Source: Saccopteryx bilineata (lineage: Eukaryota; Chordata; Mammalia; Chiroptera; Emballonuridae). From it: a stretch of DNA of 64,000 nucleotides. The first letter of the stretch is position 1. The number at the start of each line of letters is the position of its first letter. The notes beneath the pieces were generated by a model. It saw nothing but the letters and a program-made list of their open reading frames with translations. It searched no databases and was not told the DNA's origin. Of this stretch, positions 1-12,824 are shown in pieces. The DNA lies in contig NC_089492.1 of assembly GCF_036850765.1 (NCBI RefSeq), forward strand, positions 163,182,296 to 163,246,295. Reading direction: 5' to 3'. Both the position numbers and the translations under genes were made by a program.

Positions 1-19
1 AATCCAAAGCTATGATTGA

Positions 20-130
20 TTCATTAATTGCCGCACACATTTATTGAGCACTTACTGAAAGCCAGAGTGCTGTGAGGACTGAAAATACAGAGAGAGAGAA
101 GACAGACTCCTGACCTATAGAAAATGCCAA
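20..130 (-). repeat. Possible L2 3'-end fragment
   Basis: TTTATTGAGCACTTACTGAAAG followed by an 'agtgctgtgaggactgaaaatacagag' type sequence matches the reverse complement of the conserved L2 3' end (normally ttattgagcacctactatgtgcc). It is old and diverged. Confidence 0.45.
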
Positions 131-1265
131 GTCTAGTCCAAGGGACACATGAACAGATCATTGTACTTCAGTATCATCACTATAGTGCTTTCAGAGGTAA
201 AAGCAAAGTACCTCGGGGGAAAAACAAAAGGGTTCACCTGTGATACCTACAGTATCAACCTGCAAATATAGACTCACCAAATACCAAGGTGAACAGACCA
301 AACTTTGTTTATTTGTAAAGAAACCTGCAAGTGATTAGTTATAATTTTTATAACAGCATATTAATCAACATTTTTTTAGTATTATTTTGATTGAATCCAT
401 CCTCTCATTGAATAATTTCAAAACTGAAGGACCAGAAATGACCCTATTACTAGTGGCCATTTCAGATTTCACAGTAGTAGGAGCACAGGATAATTAAATT
501 ACCTGAATGTGGCAGCACTGTTAGGCAATATTGCAATCAAGATAACTTCAAATATTATGTTCACCAGCAATGAACTTGGGTTTTATGTTCTCCATGTGCC
601 ACCATAAGCTGTATGCCACCAAAACAGTGGCTCCTCTGCCAATTCAGTGGGTCACATCCCTCCGTTAAGTGAAGGGACGAGGAAAAGAAACTGGACAAAG
701 CAGTTGTTTAAAGCCATGTTGACAAAAGAAAAAGCTAACCAAATGCTTCACTTTTAAACTTGTGTTGTATTCAACTTGGTGTTTCATTCAGGTCTAAATA
801 TTGTTCTGAGTTGTAAAAGTTAGGCAGAGCTCCCTGAGTTAACCTGCATAAAATTGAATTTAATTCTAATTTAATTCCTTCCAGAATGATATTCTGCTGC
901 CAATGTGAAAACCCTGGAGGAGTTGCATTTTCTGTGACCTCTATAAAATAACAAGTTGTATTTGTCACAATCAGAAAAACATACCGAGTCTCCTTTGTCT
1001 AGGGAGCCAGTAATCAGATATTACTTATTGCCCCCACATTATTTTAATTGCCACAAATCATTCCTATTAAAGGAAAAAGTAATTTTCTGACCTTGCTACA
1101 ATAATGAATATTCTCAGTTGAGACATTTATTTGGGTCCTAGTGGAATTGGTAACAATAATTTTTAAAATATGGGTTCCAGAGTGCTCTTATCACACGCCA
1201 GTCATGAAGTCACTTGTCCCTTGCCTCTTAAGCATTCTTAAGGAAAAGACAGTGGTACAGAGCAG
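131..1265. other. Intronic AT-rich sequence, nothing recognised
   Basis: This is AT-rich intronic DNA with no repeat family, exon or RNA gene that I can support. Confidence 0.5.
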
Positions 1266-1269
1266 TGGT

Positions 1270-1480
1270 TTCTGACCTGACCAGTGGGGCGCAGTGGACA
1301 AAGCATTGACTGAGAATGCTGAGGTTGCTGGTTCAAAACCACAAGGTTGCTGGCTCTGAGCTTGGGCTTGTCAGTGCAGGGTTGCTGGCTTGAGCAGAGG
1401 AATGTTCACATGATCCAAAGCTCACCAGCTTGACCCCAAAGGCCTCTCGCATCCTTAAAAGAATCAGGTAAGTAAATCAA
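1270..1480 (+). mobile_element. Decayed Rhin-like tRNA-derived SINE
   Basis: The head (CTGACCAGTGGGGCGCAGTG, then GACAAAGCATTGACTG) and the body 'ggttgctggctctgagcttgggctt...ggcttgagcagag' match the fuller copy at 9877-10236. It is diverged and has lost part of the 3' half. Confidence 0.75.
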
Positions 1481-2055
1481 AGGAGAAAAGTTGGTGGCAA
1501 TGAGGACTTAGCAGCTTCTGAACAAATCAAAGGAATCTGAGTATGGGTTGACTAAGATGATATCAAAGAGTTAGTATTAATTGTGTTATGTGATGACGGC
1601 GTTGTACTTAGGTCAGAAAATGACCCTAAGTACGTAGTGGTGGAATGACATAAAGCCTGGGGTTTGCTTTAAAATGTTCCAGTGAAGAGAGAGAGAGAGG
1701 GAGGAGTTGGAGGACACATGCAGCACAAATATGAATGGCATTGAAGATGGATGACGGGGTCCACCAGGGTTTGTGGTGCTTTCATATTGAGAGATTTTCA
1801 TAATAAGATGTTTTTAATTGTCTGAACGAGAGCAACAATAATAACCAGAGCCTGCCTCTGCCACAAAAGGCTGTTCTCCACTACCTCTCATAGATAGCTG
1901 GTTGGCAGGTCCCCCCATTTTCATGAGAAACAAGGATGGAGAGCGGGTAGGTGGCTTATGTATTGCCAGTTGCCTGATACTTGTAGTCCTTGTAGGACTT
2001 TCCATTCTATATTCCACTCTGCAAATGGAATTAGGGCCCTTTCCCTAAGTCTTAA

Positions 2056-2250
2056 CTTAAGGCATCTTAGCTCAGTCGGTTAAGATATCATCCCAAAACA
2101 ACAAGGTTGAGGGTCCCAGGACAGGGGATACATGGGAAACAACCAAAAAATGCACAATTGAGTGGAACAACAGATGTTTCCTTTTTCCCTTCCCTCTTTC
2201 TCCCTTCCACAATCTGTCTCTCTAAAAATCAGTTAACAAACTTTTTTTAA
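2056..2250 (+). mobile_element. VES-like bat SINE
   Basis: The tRNA-like A box (ATCTTAGCTCAGTCGGTTAAG) and B box (AGGTTGAGGGTCCCAGG) are followed by a pyrimidine-rich stretch and an A-rich tail. It ends exactly where the neighbouring L1 target duplication starts. Confidence 0.75.
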
Positions 2251-2263
2251 AAACTAAGCCCTG

Positions 2264-3518
2264 CTTACACCAATCACAAAAATAAACTCAAAATGGATAA
2301 AAGACTTAAATGTAGGCCGTGAAACCATAAGCATCTTAGAAGAAAACATAGGCAGTAAGCTCTCGGACATCTGTCGGAGCAATATATTTGCTGATTTATC
2401 TCCACGGGCAAGTGAAATAAAAGACAGGATAAACAAATGGGACTATATCAAACTAAAAAGCTTTTGCACAGCTAAAGACAAGAACAGAATAAAAAGACAA
2501 ACTACACAATAGGAGAACATATTTGACAATACATCTGATAAGGGGTTAATAACCAAAATTTATAAAGAACTTATAAAGCTCAACACCAGGAAGACAAACA
2601 ATCCAATCCAAAAATGGGCAATAGAGATGAATAGATACTTCTCCAAAGAGGACATACAGATGGCCAATAGGCATATGAAAAAATGCTCAACATCACTAAT
2701 CATTAGAGAAATGCAAATTAAAACCACAATGAGATATCACCTCACACCAGCCAGAATGGCACTCATCAACAAAACAACACAGAATAAGTGCTGGCAAGGA
2801 TGTGGAGAATAGAGAACCCTCCTGCATTGCTGGTGGGAATGCAGACTGGTGCAGCCACTGTGGAAAACAGTATGGAGATTCCTCAGAAAACTGAAAATTG
2901 AACTGCCTTTTGACCCAGCTATACCACTTTTAGGAATATACCCCAAGGACACCATAGAACGGCTCCAAAGGAGAAATGCACCCCCATGTTTGCGGCAGCA
3001 TTGTTCACAATAGCGAAGATCTGGAAACAGCCCAAGTGTCCGTCAGAGGACGAGTGGATTAAAAAGCTTTGGTACATATATACTATGGAATACTACTCAG
3101 CCATAAGAAATGATGACATCGGATCATTTACAATAACATGAATGGACCCTGATAACATTATACGAAGTGAAATAAGTAAATCAGAAAAAAAACTAAGAAC
3201 TATATGAATCCATACATAGAAGGGACATAAAAATGAGACTCAGAGACATGAACAAGAATGTGATGGCAACAGGGGTGGGGAGTGGGGGGAGGGGGGAGGG
3301 GTGAAGAAGGAGAGAGGTGTTGGGGGAGGGGAGGGGCACAAAGAAAACCAGATAGAAGGTGACAGAAGACAATTTAACTTTGGGGGAGGGGTATACAGCA
3401 CAATCAAATGTCAAAATAATCTAGAGATGTTTTCTCTCAACATATGTACCCTGATTTATCAATGTCACTGCATTAAATTTATAAATAAATTTAAAAAAAA
3501 AACAAAAACAAAAAAAAC
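2264..3518 (+). mobile_element. 5'-truncated L1 (ORF2 C-terminus and 3'UTR)
   Basis: The sequence carries the classic mammalian L1 ORF2 end (blocks such as GAAATGCAAATTAAAACCAC and ACATCACTAATCATTAGAG), a G-rich polypurine 3'UTR near 3260-3350 and a poly-A tail. ORF2 is frameshifted and stopped. A 13-bp target duplication, AAACTAAGCCCTG, lies at 2251-2263 and 3519-3531. The right copy is part of the head of the SINE that follows, so the L1 landed in an older SINE. Confidence 0.9.
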
Positions 3519-3525
3519 AAACTAA

Positions 3526-3672
3526 GCCCTGGCCAGATAGTTCAGTTGGTTGGAGCATTGTCCCGGATCATGAAGATTGCTGGTTGGATTCCCCAGACAG
3601 GGCACATATAGGAGCAGCTCAATGTTTCTGTCTGTCTCTCTCAAAAATAAATAAATAAACAAATAAATAAAA
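3526..3672 (+). mobile_element. VES-like bat SINE, host of the L1 insertion
   Basis: The head 'GCCCTGGCCAGATAGTTCAG' with A box GTTGGTTGGAGCATTGTC and B box GGTTGGATTCCCCAGACAGG is followed by an (AAAT)n-type tail. Its first bases are duplicated at 2258-2263 as part of the L1 target site. Confidence 0.85.
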
Positions 3673-6600
3673 GTTGACCTTTGTAAGTATTTTAAATTTT
3701 TCTTTAAGAAACTCCCTGAAACTAGGCACTTTGACTTTCAATTGGAAACACACCAAATCGGTAAGCTTGGCAATGCAGGTGAAAGCCACATCATCAGGTA
3801 TAAAAAATGGGTCAATTTTTAAGCCCCAACAGAAATACAGAATCTGGTGCAGGAAGCTATGACTTAATTTTAGTAAATTTGGTACGTGACAATCTGGCAT
3901 TTCCAAAGTGGAATTTGTCTTAATTTTATCAATGAATTTTTCTTTTTACTGTCACAGTATTTCATACTGGAACACCTCAAAACAAGGTGTTTATCATCCA
4001 AAGAGTCTACATTCACGTTTGGTGATATTTTACATAACCCAAAAGTGAGGTTAAAATTAAATATAAGTTTACTGACAGAGACTACTGAGGTATCAGAAGT
4101 GGTGGTGATACTATGTCGCCCTCGTAGGTGAACAGGCTGTTTTGTTTACCTGCTGCCAGACAAAGAAGGAAAGACCTGGACGCTCTAAGTGTGGACACTT
4201 GCTTGAGGGTCTGGTGGCTCTATTTTGGCTTCTGAAAAAGGGTGTTGGTGCCACACTTCCCATCTATAGACAAGCATATGATGTGGGTGTTGGATTACAG
4301 TCTGCAATGAACACAGGCCCTGAGCCAGACTCAGGGAGCTTCGGTGTTTGACCAGATAAAAACACTAGGCTTCAAATTCAATCTTGAGTACCAGGTGCTT
4401 CTGAGTTTTTTGAAATTTATAAATGTGGGTGGGACTAAGAAGTCAGTGTTTGGATTTCTCTGAGACAAAATGGCCCAAATGTCAAAATCACTATAGCAGG
4501 GACTGTTACCAAGATCTGGGTTAAGCTGTCTTGCAAGCAATGGAAGACTGACAACAGGCACAGAGGTCAGAACACCTCTTCCCCAGAGTATCTGCACCAA
4601 CTTCCTTAGCATCCTGGACCAATGTACTTACTCCCTGTAACTATTACAGCTCAAAGAGAGGCCTTTCCCAGTAACCTGATGCTCATAATCAGCTCATGTT
4701 CTCCTCACCCAATAGAGCTCACATCTTTGTAAAACAGAGAAGGGAGCCCCAATCCGTGCAACTATTACAGGGACCACGAGGCAGTGACCTCCTGGGGTTA
4801 CTATCTGTGCTTATTAATTCTGACCTTCTGGAGCTTATGATCAGGTGTCTGGCCCTGCTGGGTCACATGGCACCCAGATTTCCCAGATTTGCTCTAAATT
4901 CAAGGTAGTTGCCCAATTGGATCAGGGGAGGAAGGAGTCGAGGCAGTTGAAGATCTTCCTCCTGCTCCAAAGAAATGCATGCCCTCAGTCTGCTCCAGCA
5001 CCCCTGATATCTAAATTTTTATATTGAATATGTATAAGAAGAATTAAATCATGTGACATTTGACTGCAAAAATGTTTATAAGCAAATAGTTTAGCCTTCT
5101 TAGATTTTGGTAAAAAGCTGTGAACTTCACAACTTTGTAAAGCAAGAAATGAAACAAATACTTTTACTGATTAAAAAAAAAAAAGACTTAGGGGCCACAA
5201 ACTCATCTCAAAGAAGTACCCTTGTGACTCAGGATCAAAGATAATCACCAGAGACAGAGGCGCAGGGTCACCGGTGGCTCACACACACAGTGCAGAGAAG
5301 CCTCTTCGCACAGCTTGGAGCGTCAACGTAACTTTGTCTCCACTCTGCTGTGTTTGCAACTTAACAATGGCTTGGAAGCCACCAGCTCTGCAGAACCCAA
5401 AATGGCACTGGGTGGTTTTCAGCCATCAACCACCACTGCAAGCACCGTAGCTGAATGCCCACACAAAAACAAGTTCTGAGAGCCTCTTCCTCCACAGCAA
5501 GTATCAGCTCCACAGAGCAATCAGGCAGGTCATAAAAGAAAGGGCAAAAGGAAATAGCAAAGTGAGGCTCTTTTCTTCCTTGATGATCTAAGCCCTAGGA
5601 CAGGACTAAGGATTTCATATGTAATTTGGCAAGTACCAAAAAGTACCTGGCACTTTGTATATCTCTATCCCTGACTCTCTGACTGTGCTGGTCCTGAATG
5701 CAGTCCTATAGAGCTGTCTCCCCTTCTTCAGCCCTCCATCTTGCTCAGAGATTCCTTTGTTTCAGAGGGTTTTCTCCTGACAGCATGCTTTCTCCCCCAT
5801 CACGGGGCTGAGCCCTGAGCTGGTCCCACCACCCCACCCCTTGTCAGTTCACTCACATATTTCCACTTCTCATGGGAAGGCAAGAAAAATTTCTATCACC
5901 CTGCTTCAGCTTAACCCAGCTCTGTGTTCATGGGCAACCTCAGGCAGTCTGTCTTTCATTTAGAGATGGTTTGGCACTTCTGTTTAACACTGGGGATTTT
6001 CAGATTGCCTTTCACCCTGTTTCTTTTTCTCCCTTGCTGGGCAGAAAACAGGCTGCCCTGAACATAAGACCTGAAACAAACAGGGAAAGATGGGATACAG
6101 TTACTCCCACAAATAAATTGTGTTTCTAACTGCTAATACCTTGTCAGGAGAGAGCTCCAAAACAGACTCCATGTAGACAGCACACAGCGATATCTAGCTA
6201 CAAAAATACCTTGTTTGTAGTATAATTCAATATACTTTTCTTCTTACTAAATCCACCGGTCTCATCTCCATTAGAGATAGAGACTTGGGAGTATAAAGAT
6301 ATTCGTTGACATGTCCAAGATCACACGTAGAGGCAACTGGCAGATACTTCATGCTGGGCCTCCAGGACCATCTTGAAGCCAAATCATCTGTAAAGTGGCT
6401 GTAGTGGCTACAAAACCCATCACTAACTTTTGACAACTACCAATTGAGTTTAACAAATGTTCACAGAGTGCTAACAGAGATTCTGAGACAAGTAAGACAC
6501 AGTGCTCTCCAGGGCTTCCCAATTTCCTCAGCGTATAAAACAAATGCACCCTCCAAAAAACTTTCATTCAAGGCGAAATATGTTACATGTCATAAGAAAG

Positions 6601-6697
6601 GTACAAAGTATTAATTTTAATAGACTTCTACTTTATCCATTCTTCTGTGATCAGTTTTAAAATGTAGAAAAGACTGATGAAAAGCACTATGCTATTG
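3673..6697. other. Intronic sequence without recognisable features
   Basis: I see no exon, RNA gene or clear repeat here. The short ORFs on both strands lack splice signals or recognisable protein content. Confidence 0.5.
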
Positions 6698-6855
6698 CCC
6701 TAGCTAGCCAGATAGCTCGGTTGGTCAGAACATCAACCCAATACACAGAGGTTGCTGGTTCGATCCCTGGTCAGGGCACAACAAGAACAGATTGATGTTC
6801 CTGTATCTCTCCCCTTTTTTCTCTCTCTAAAATCAATAAATAACTTTTTTAAATC
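6698..6855 (+). mobile_element. VES-like bat SINE
   Basis: A box (GATAGCTCGGTTGGTCAGAAC), B box (GGTTCGATCCCTGGTCAGGG), 'gcacaacaagaacagattgatgttcc' body, pyrimidine stretch and A-rich tail are all present. The internal promoter is well preserved. Confidence 0.9.
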
Positions 6856-7589
6856 ACTGTGTAAATATGTCTGTGTGTAGACATGCACAAAGATGGTCGC
6901 AGAATAGTTAGCCAAAGTCACTCTATCCTTGGCTACAGGCATCAATTGTCTAAGAGCCTAAAGATTAATACCAATCTAACAGGACAACCAGAAGAGGACA
7001 GGTGTACATCCTGCCAAGGAAAGAAAAGACTAAAGTCAAATTACCGGTCTACAGGTAATATGAAGCTTTCAGGAATTCTATGAAGCTAAAGGCAGGACAG
7101 GAGCCTTGCTCTGAAACAGTCTAATCAGATGACTTAGTGACAACCTCCTCTCAAGAGGAGCTTTCTGATGATGGTCACCAATGAGGGAGCTCTATAGGTT
7201 TATTGTCTTGGCTACACACCTTCGAGAGTTGCAGATTACCCAGCTGAGACTCCCTTGTAACTATAGAATCACAGATGCACACCAGCACCACTGTGAGAGG
7301 AAACCATAGGCAGACCCCTAAAGGAGATCTCCCTCCTGCAGGCTCCAAGTCAAAGATACAGTTAGTTGGTGACAACTGAGAACTTTCTTCCACTGCGGCA
7401 ACACTAAAACTGTATGTGAGCTCCTCATGGACATCTGCAGTTTTATTCTGAAGTCATCACATGTTTGAATCTGTACATCCTGTCAGTTAATATTTCTATC
7501 AAATTGCCCTTTATCCTCTTGGAATATTTCTGTCACATTAGGAGGATGATAAAAAGTCATCCTGCATCCAGGGGAAATGAAAACAGGAT

Positions 7590-8175
7590 CTTGAGAAGGT
7601 GTCTGCATGCCCATGTTTATTGCAGCATTATTCACAATAGCCCAGATATGAACACTACCTAGATGTCCGTCAATGGATGAATGGATAATGAAGATGTGAG
7701 ACACGTGCGCACGCACATGCACACACACACATACATTGGAATAGTATTCATCCATGAAGAAGAAAGAAATCCTGTCATTGTGTCAACATGGATGGACCTT
7801 GAGGGTCCCATGCTAAGTGAAATAAGTCAAACAGAGAAAGAAAAAAAACTGTATGGTACCACTTATATGCGGAATCTAAAAGAGTTGAACTCATAGAAAC
7901 AAGAGTAGAATTGTGGCTGCCATGGGCTGGGGGTGGAGAAATGGGAAACTGTTGGAAATAAATTTGCAGTTAGAAGCTAATCAAGTTCTGGGAAGCAAAC
8001 CCATAGCATTGTGATTACAGTCAATAATACTGTGTTGTATACTTTTAAATCACCAACAGACTAGATTTTAAATGTTCTTACTGTAAAATATGGTAATCAT
8101 ATTGCAACATATTGTGTCAAATCAACATACTGTATACCTTAAATTTATACAATGTATTTATCAATTATAAAAAAG
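7590..8175 (+). mobile_element. Old L1 3' end
   Basis: It contains typical L1 ORF2/3'UTR text: TTATTGCAGCATTATTCACA, GTCCGTCAATGGATGAATGG, then 'aacatggatggacctt' and 'gtgaaataagtcaaacagag'. It is interrupted by a short CA-type repeat near 7700-7735 and ends in an A/T-rich tail. Confidence 0.85.
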
Positions 8176-8344
8176 AGTCAGTGTGAAGAAAAGTGCTCTG
8201 AATAGGGCATCAACGGAGATAAGCTAAGAAGGGTAGTTTGGGATGCTCCTGTTTCTGACACTCATCAAAAAGTTTCTCATTAGAATACTAAAGAGTTTCT
8301 GAATTTTCTCAATTTACCAAAAGTATAATATGAACAAAGTAGAC

Positions 8345-8525
8345 AGGTGATGATACTGAGCACTTTTTATGTGCCTGGCACTGTGCCAAGCACTTTGCAC
8401 TTAATTCTCACCATGGCCCTGCAGCAGGTATCATTACCCTCATTCTACACGTACACAATGAGGCACAGAGTCTAGTCACGTGCCCAAGGTCACATGACCA
8501 GAACTATGTGCTTGGTCAGGTCTCC
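8345..8525 (+). repeat. MIR SINE
   Basis: The sequence 'gagcactttttatgtgcctggcactgtgcc', 'attctcaccatggccctgc' and 'gtgcccaaggtcacatgacc' is the core and 3' part of MIR, an ancient mammalian SINE. Confidence 0.8.
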
Positions 8526-8996
8526 CTGACCCAGACCCCATGCTGTCCGTTGTCTTAGTTTCCCACACCAGCTAGTTTCTTCTGCTTCTAGGCCATAAAG
8601 GACCATCTGCTTTCTATAACATGTCATACTCATTCCCCAACAGAGGCCATCCAGGGCAGTAGAGAGTTGGTACTCAGCCGACATGATATACAGAAAAGGC
8701 CTCAATATTCAGGAAAGCTGCTGGGTGAAAACCTCTCAAAAGTCTACTTAAACACATGCCCCCAAACTGCCCCAGCAATAAAGCCAGATCTGTCATTCTC
8801 AACATTCACCAGCAATGAGCCACACAGCTGTGGAGGCCTAACAATTTGGGCAGGAAAACAGGCAAAGAAAAAGGGGAATGTAGTCAAGCCCCAAGCAAAA
8901 AAATGTTAACATCCGGAACCAATTCGCCCATGCAGGCTGGGGAACCGTTACACCCAGCCCTTCATAACACGCTTCGGGCTGCCCCCAGCTCTTCCC

Positions 8997-9012
8997 TGTG
9001 TGCATGCGCGCG

Positions 9013-9059
<47 letters not shown>
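8997..9059 (+). repeat. Alternating (GC)n/(CA)n microsatellite, 63 bp
   Basis: This is an uninterrupted alternating purine-pyrimidine run: TG, then CG repeats, then about 20 CA units. Such tracts are prone to left-handed Z-DNA and to length polymorphism. Confidence 0.95.
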
Positions 9060-9063
<4 letters not shown>

Positions 9064-9876
9064 CTGGGCTTGGTTTACCATTTGCTCACCCCTACAGCAG
9101 ACAAATGGTCCTGTGTCTGTAGGAAGCACCTCCTGCAGTCCCTACCACCCAGTTAGAATATCACAGAGATGTCTCAGATCTCTGCAATGTCCTGGGGTAA
9201 TCTGGGTAATGCGCCGTTGCACCAGATGAGATCCAGTGTTCCCCAGGATTATTGCTGCTCATGCAGCTAGCTAGTGCTCTGAACACTGGAGGGAAAACGA
9301 ACAGCCTGGGCCTCTGGCTGGTCTCCTATCGTGCGTAATCTACATCTCTAATTAGACAGATCTCCTGGGTAAGATCCAGTAAATCACCCAAAATTGCAGC
9401 ATTCACCATACTCTATATTTCAAGAGTTTGACTCCATCTGGGTTCTTTGGGAAAGGAAATGGGCCTGTAGATTCATATGCTTCTGTTGCTACAAGAGCTT
9501 ATCAAATCCCATCAATCATTGCCTGTACAAGTAGAGTAGGCAATAGGAGAAAGCAAAGATTTAAAACAGACATCTTTCCCTCTTGAATTCTAAAAGCCAC
9601 TTTTCTATCACTGGGCACAACAGACAGGAATGTGATAGATAGCCCAGAAACATGTTAATGCTAAAGTCCACCCAACCGAAAGCAGGGTGTATAGTTTTTC
9701 TCCAAATCCTTATTGGAGACACAGACTTCCAAAGAGAAAGTTAGTTGGAGTGGGAAGAAAAGTGATGGAAAGACAGTGAACAGGTGGACCAAAAAACCCT
9801 GAAAACCAATTTTAAGTTCCCTAAAACTCACTGCTGGGACCACATCCACTTACACCATGTCAGAAGAGTAAAGAAG

Positions 9877-10236
9877 CCTGACCAGGCAGTGGCGCAGTGA
9901 ATAGAGCATTGGACTGGGATGCGGAGGACCCAGGTTCGAGACCCCGAGGTTGCCAGCTTGAGCGTGGGCTCATCTGGCTTGAGCAAAAAAAAAAAAAAAA
10001 AAAAAAAGAAAAAAGCTCTCCAGCTTGGACCCAAGGTCGCTGGCTCGAGCAAGGGGTTATTCGGTCTGCTGAAGGCCCGCAGTCAAGGCACATATGAGAA
10101 AGCAATCAATGAACAACTAAGGTATCGCAAGGAAAAACTGATGATTGATGCTTCTCATATCTCCATTCCTGTCTGTCTGTCCCTATCTATCCTTCTCTCT
10201 GACTCTCTCTAAAAAAAAAAAAAAAAAAAAGAAGAG
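9877..10236 (+). mobile_element. Full-length Rhin-like SINE with target duplication
   Basis: The head CCTGACCAGGCAGTGGCGCA and B box CAGGTTCGAGACCCCGAG are followed by a long body with 'gctggctcgagcaagg' and 'gatgattgatgcttctcat', then a (CT)n stretch and poly-A. An internal A run sits at 9985-10014. Flanks share a 14-bp duplication with one mismatch (GAAGAGTAAAGAAG at 9863-9876, GAAGAGTAAAGGAG at 10237-10250). It looks young, and I recall this family from horseshoe-bat genomes. Confidence 0.9.
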
Positions 10237-11094
10237 GAAGAGTAAAGGAGCACAAGGTGTCAGTGTTTAACAGGATGAGAGATTTTTGCAAATAACTGAT
10301 ACCATACCAAACAAGGCCCCTCTAAATAGAGCTGTTAAAAAATAAATGAATCAGAGCAGTCACTCAGAGGTTAAAGTTAAAGCCATGACTCTGAGAGCGG
10401 GTGTACTTGCTGTGGGTCCTCAAGGCGGTTTCCTAATCCTTGGGTATTAAAAAGAAGCCACTGTGGAAATCAGAATCTCTTCCTTTGTAAATTCAATCCA
10501 TGGCAAAGGGATTTCAGCTGTGATTGCTGAATTAAAAAAAAAAAATCAACAGTACTTAGAAATGCACGAATTGCTCATCACTGCAACTGATACATTTCTA
10601 AGCTGTTCCATTTTGAATCAATTACCAATCAGATTCTTTCCATCCCCTTGTGAATGGAGAAGGGAATGGGTAAAACAGAGCACACTGCATTTCTCTGCAC
10701 AAAGGGATTTAGGACAGGGTGGTTTTAGATCAAATTCAATATGTAGCTATGGCATTTCAGATACTGAGATTTCTGTGCATTAAAGTCAGAACAGTATGTC
10801 ACATTGGAAAGGCTGCGCATGCTCCATTCCAAAGCCACGGCTGAAAAACTTAACCCTGCCTTGCTGTCATGCAGCGGCTTCTGCTAGCTAGGAGGGAGAA
10901 GGCACCTTAGGATTGGAGTGACTAATAATAATAAGAAAAGAAGATAGAGACCCTCTGAGACAGTAACCACCTCTTTCACATTTTTGATTTAATACTTTGT
11001 GCTTGGGGGGAGAGAACGAACAAGCAAACATAAATTTTCATCTACAAAAGTTCAAAGTTCTCCCTAGAGCACTGGAGGGTCATCTGCAGGGGGA

Positions 11095-11156
11095 GATAAT
11101 ATGGTCTGGTGGTTGAGGATATTGACTCTGGAGCCCTATGGAACTGGGTTTAAATT
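11095..11156 (+). repeat. MIR SINE, left part
   Basis: 'ggtctggtggttgaggatattgactctggagcc...ggtttaaattctggct' is the 5' half of a MIR. It continues at 11563 after a younger SINE insertion. Confidence 0.8.
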
Positions 11157-11172
11157 CTGGCTATCCACTTTA

Positions 11173-11546
11173 TTTATTTATTTAGTATTTTTCTGAAGTT
11201 GGAAACAAGGAGGCAGTCAGATAGACTCCCACATGCACCCGACTGAGATCCACCTGGCATGCCCTCCAGGGGGCAATGCTCTGACCATATGGGGCGTCAC
11301 TCTGTTGCAACCAGAGCCATTCCAGTGCCTGAGGCAGAGGCCATAGAGCTATCCTCAGTGCCCAGGCCAACTTTGCTCCAATAGAGCCTTGGCTGCGGGA
11401 GGGGAAGAGAGAGACAGAGAGGAAGGAGAAGGGGAGGGGTGGAGAAGCAGATGGGTACTTCTCCTGTGTGCTCTGGCCAGGAATCAAACCCGGGACTCCT
11501 GCACGCCAGGCCGATGCTCTACCACTGAGCCAACTGGCCAGGGCCC
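11173..11546 (-). mobile_element. Long tRNA-derived bat SINE inserted in a MIR
   Basis: Read on the minus strand, the head is CCTGGCCAGTTGGCTCAGTG, the A box region 'gtggtagagcatcggcctgg' and the B box GGGTTTGATTCCTGGCC. A body with 'ccaaggctctattggagcaaag' and a tail 'cttcagaaaaatactaaataaa' follow. The target duplication CTGGCTATCCACTTTA lies at 11157-11172 and 11547-11562. Confidence 0.92.
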
Positions 11547-11562
11547 CTGGCTATCCACTTTA

Positions 11563-11725
11563 AATGGACCTGAACTGTGTGTCTGTGGGCAAGTTACTTA
11601 ATTGGTTTGAGCCTCAATTTCCTCATCTGTGAAATGGGAAAACAATTACCATGTTTTGAGGACGATTGGGGGGGGGGTGCAATGAAAGAATGTGAATACA
11701 ACTATCAGCACAGTTCCTGGTACAG
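11563..11725 (+). repeat. MIR SINE, right part
   Basis: 'gggcaagttacttaattggtttgagcctcaatttcctcatctgtgaaatggg' is the hallmark 3' part of MIR, continuing the copy that begins at 11095. Confidence 0.88.
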
Positions 11726-12824
11726 GGTGCCCCCTTCATTCATGAACGTACATATTTTGGTTAGCACTGTGGGCTCTCTGACATAAGACAATGCTTGGGA
11801 GGCATAGAAACATCTGTCCTGAAGATAGATTGGGGTAGTGGAGCAGAGAGGTTGATTTGAACACTGAGGCCTGAATTCCAACCGAGGGGCAGCAGTTCCC
11901 TCCTTCTCTGGATGGCCAGGCAGGGCCTGAACACTGCTGATGACATGCCCTGGGCTCCTTGAAGAAGGGAGACCATGTCAGGGACCCTTCCTCTGTTCCC
12001 CTTCCCCTGGGAATGCACCTTTGCTCTCCTAACAGGAATCAATTTAAATAAAACCTGGGGTATGACTAGATTTTATTTTTTTAAAAAAATAGTAAATAAT
12101 CAAATCCAGGCTTCTGTTTTCTAGAAGGAAGAGAATTGTGCAAAACCAAACAACAGATGTGAATTCTAATGCACTGGCTGGGGCTTCTGTTGTGTCCTTA
12201 AAAAAAAAAAAAGACTTCCCAGTTTCATCTTCCCAGATAGTCAGCTTAGTTAGAGGTTATCCTTACCCTTTGCTTTAAAAAAAAAAAAAAAAGACTCAAC
12301 TAAGCAACACTTACAAACCCTTTACTGTGGCCCCAACTTATTGATGCAACTGGCTTATTTTGCCCAGAATCCTAGGATCCATCAGAGTACAGGTCTCACA
12401 AACAAAGGCCTTATGCAAATGAATCTCCCTTATTTCCTAAACCTGACCTTTTGGGGATTTCTGGGCTTCAGGTAGAAATATCAGAAATTAACTACAGAGA
12501 AACATGCATGCATCATTTTACTTCCTTCAGAAAGGCCCTTCTGTCTTCTGCCAGAGCCGAGTTGGGGAGCTGGTAAAGTTGGGGCTCCCCAGCCCGACCC
12601 TCTGCCCACTCCCTCTTCCTACCTTATGCCTTATACCTTCTAACCATAGGCTTATACATCAGGTGTTATTCTACTCCCAGTCCAACATCTCCTTTAAATC
12701 AAAAGACTAGAGGTAGCTGCTATACATGACAATTTACTACAGCTTCTTATTCAAATTTGTCACCAAAGGTAAGTAATCACTGTCAATTCAATTGATAGAA
12801 ATAATAGGCATGATGCTAAATCCT

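Noticed and set aside
8997..9059. CRISPR-like or satellite repeat array
   Set aside because: It is a dinucleotide microsatellite without spacers; no CRISPR arrays are expected or seen in this nuclear DNA.
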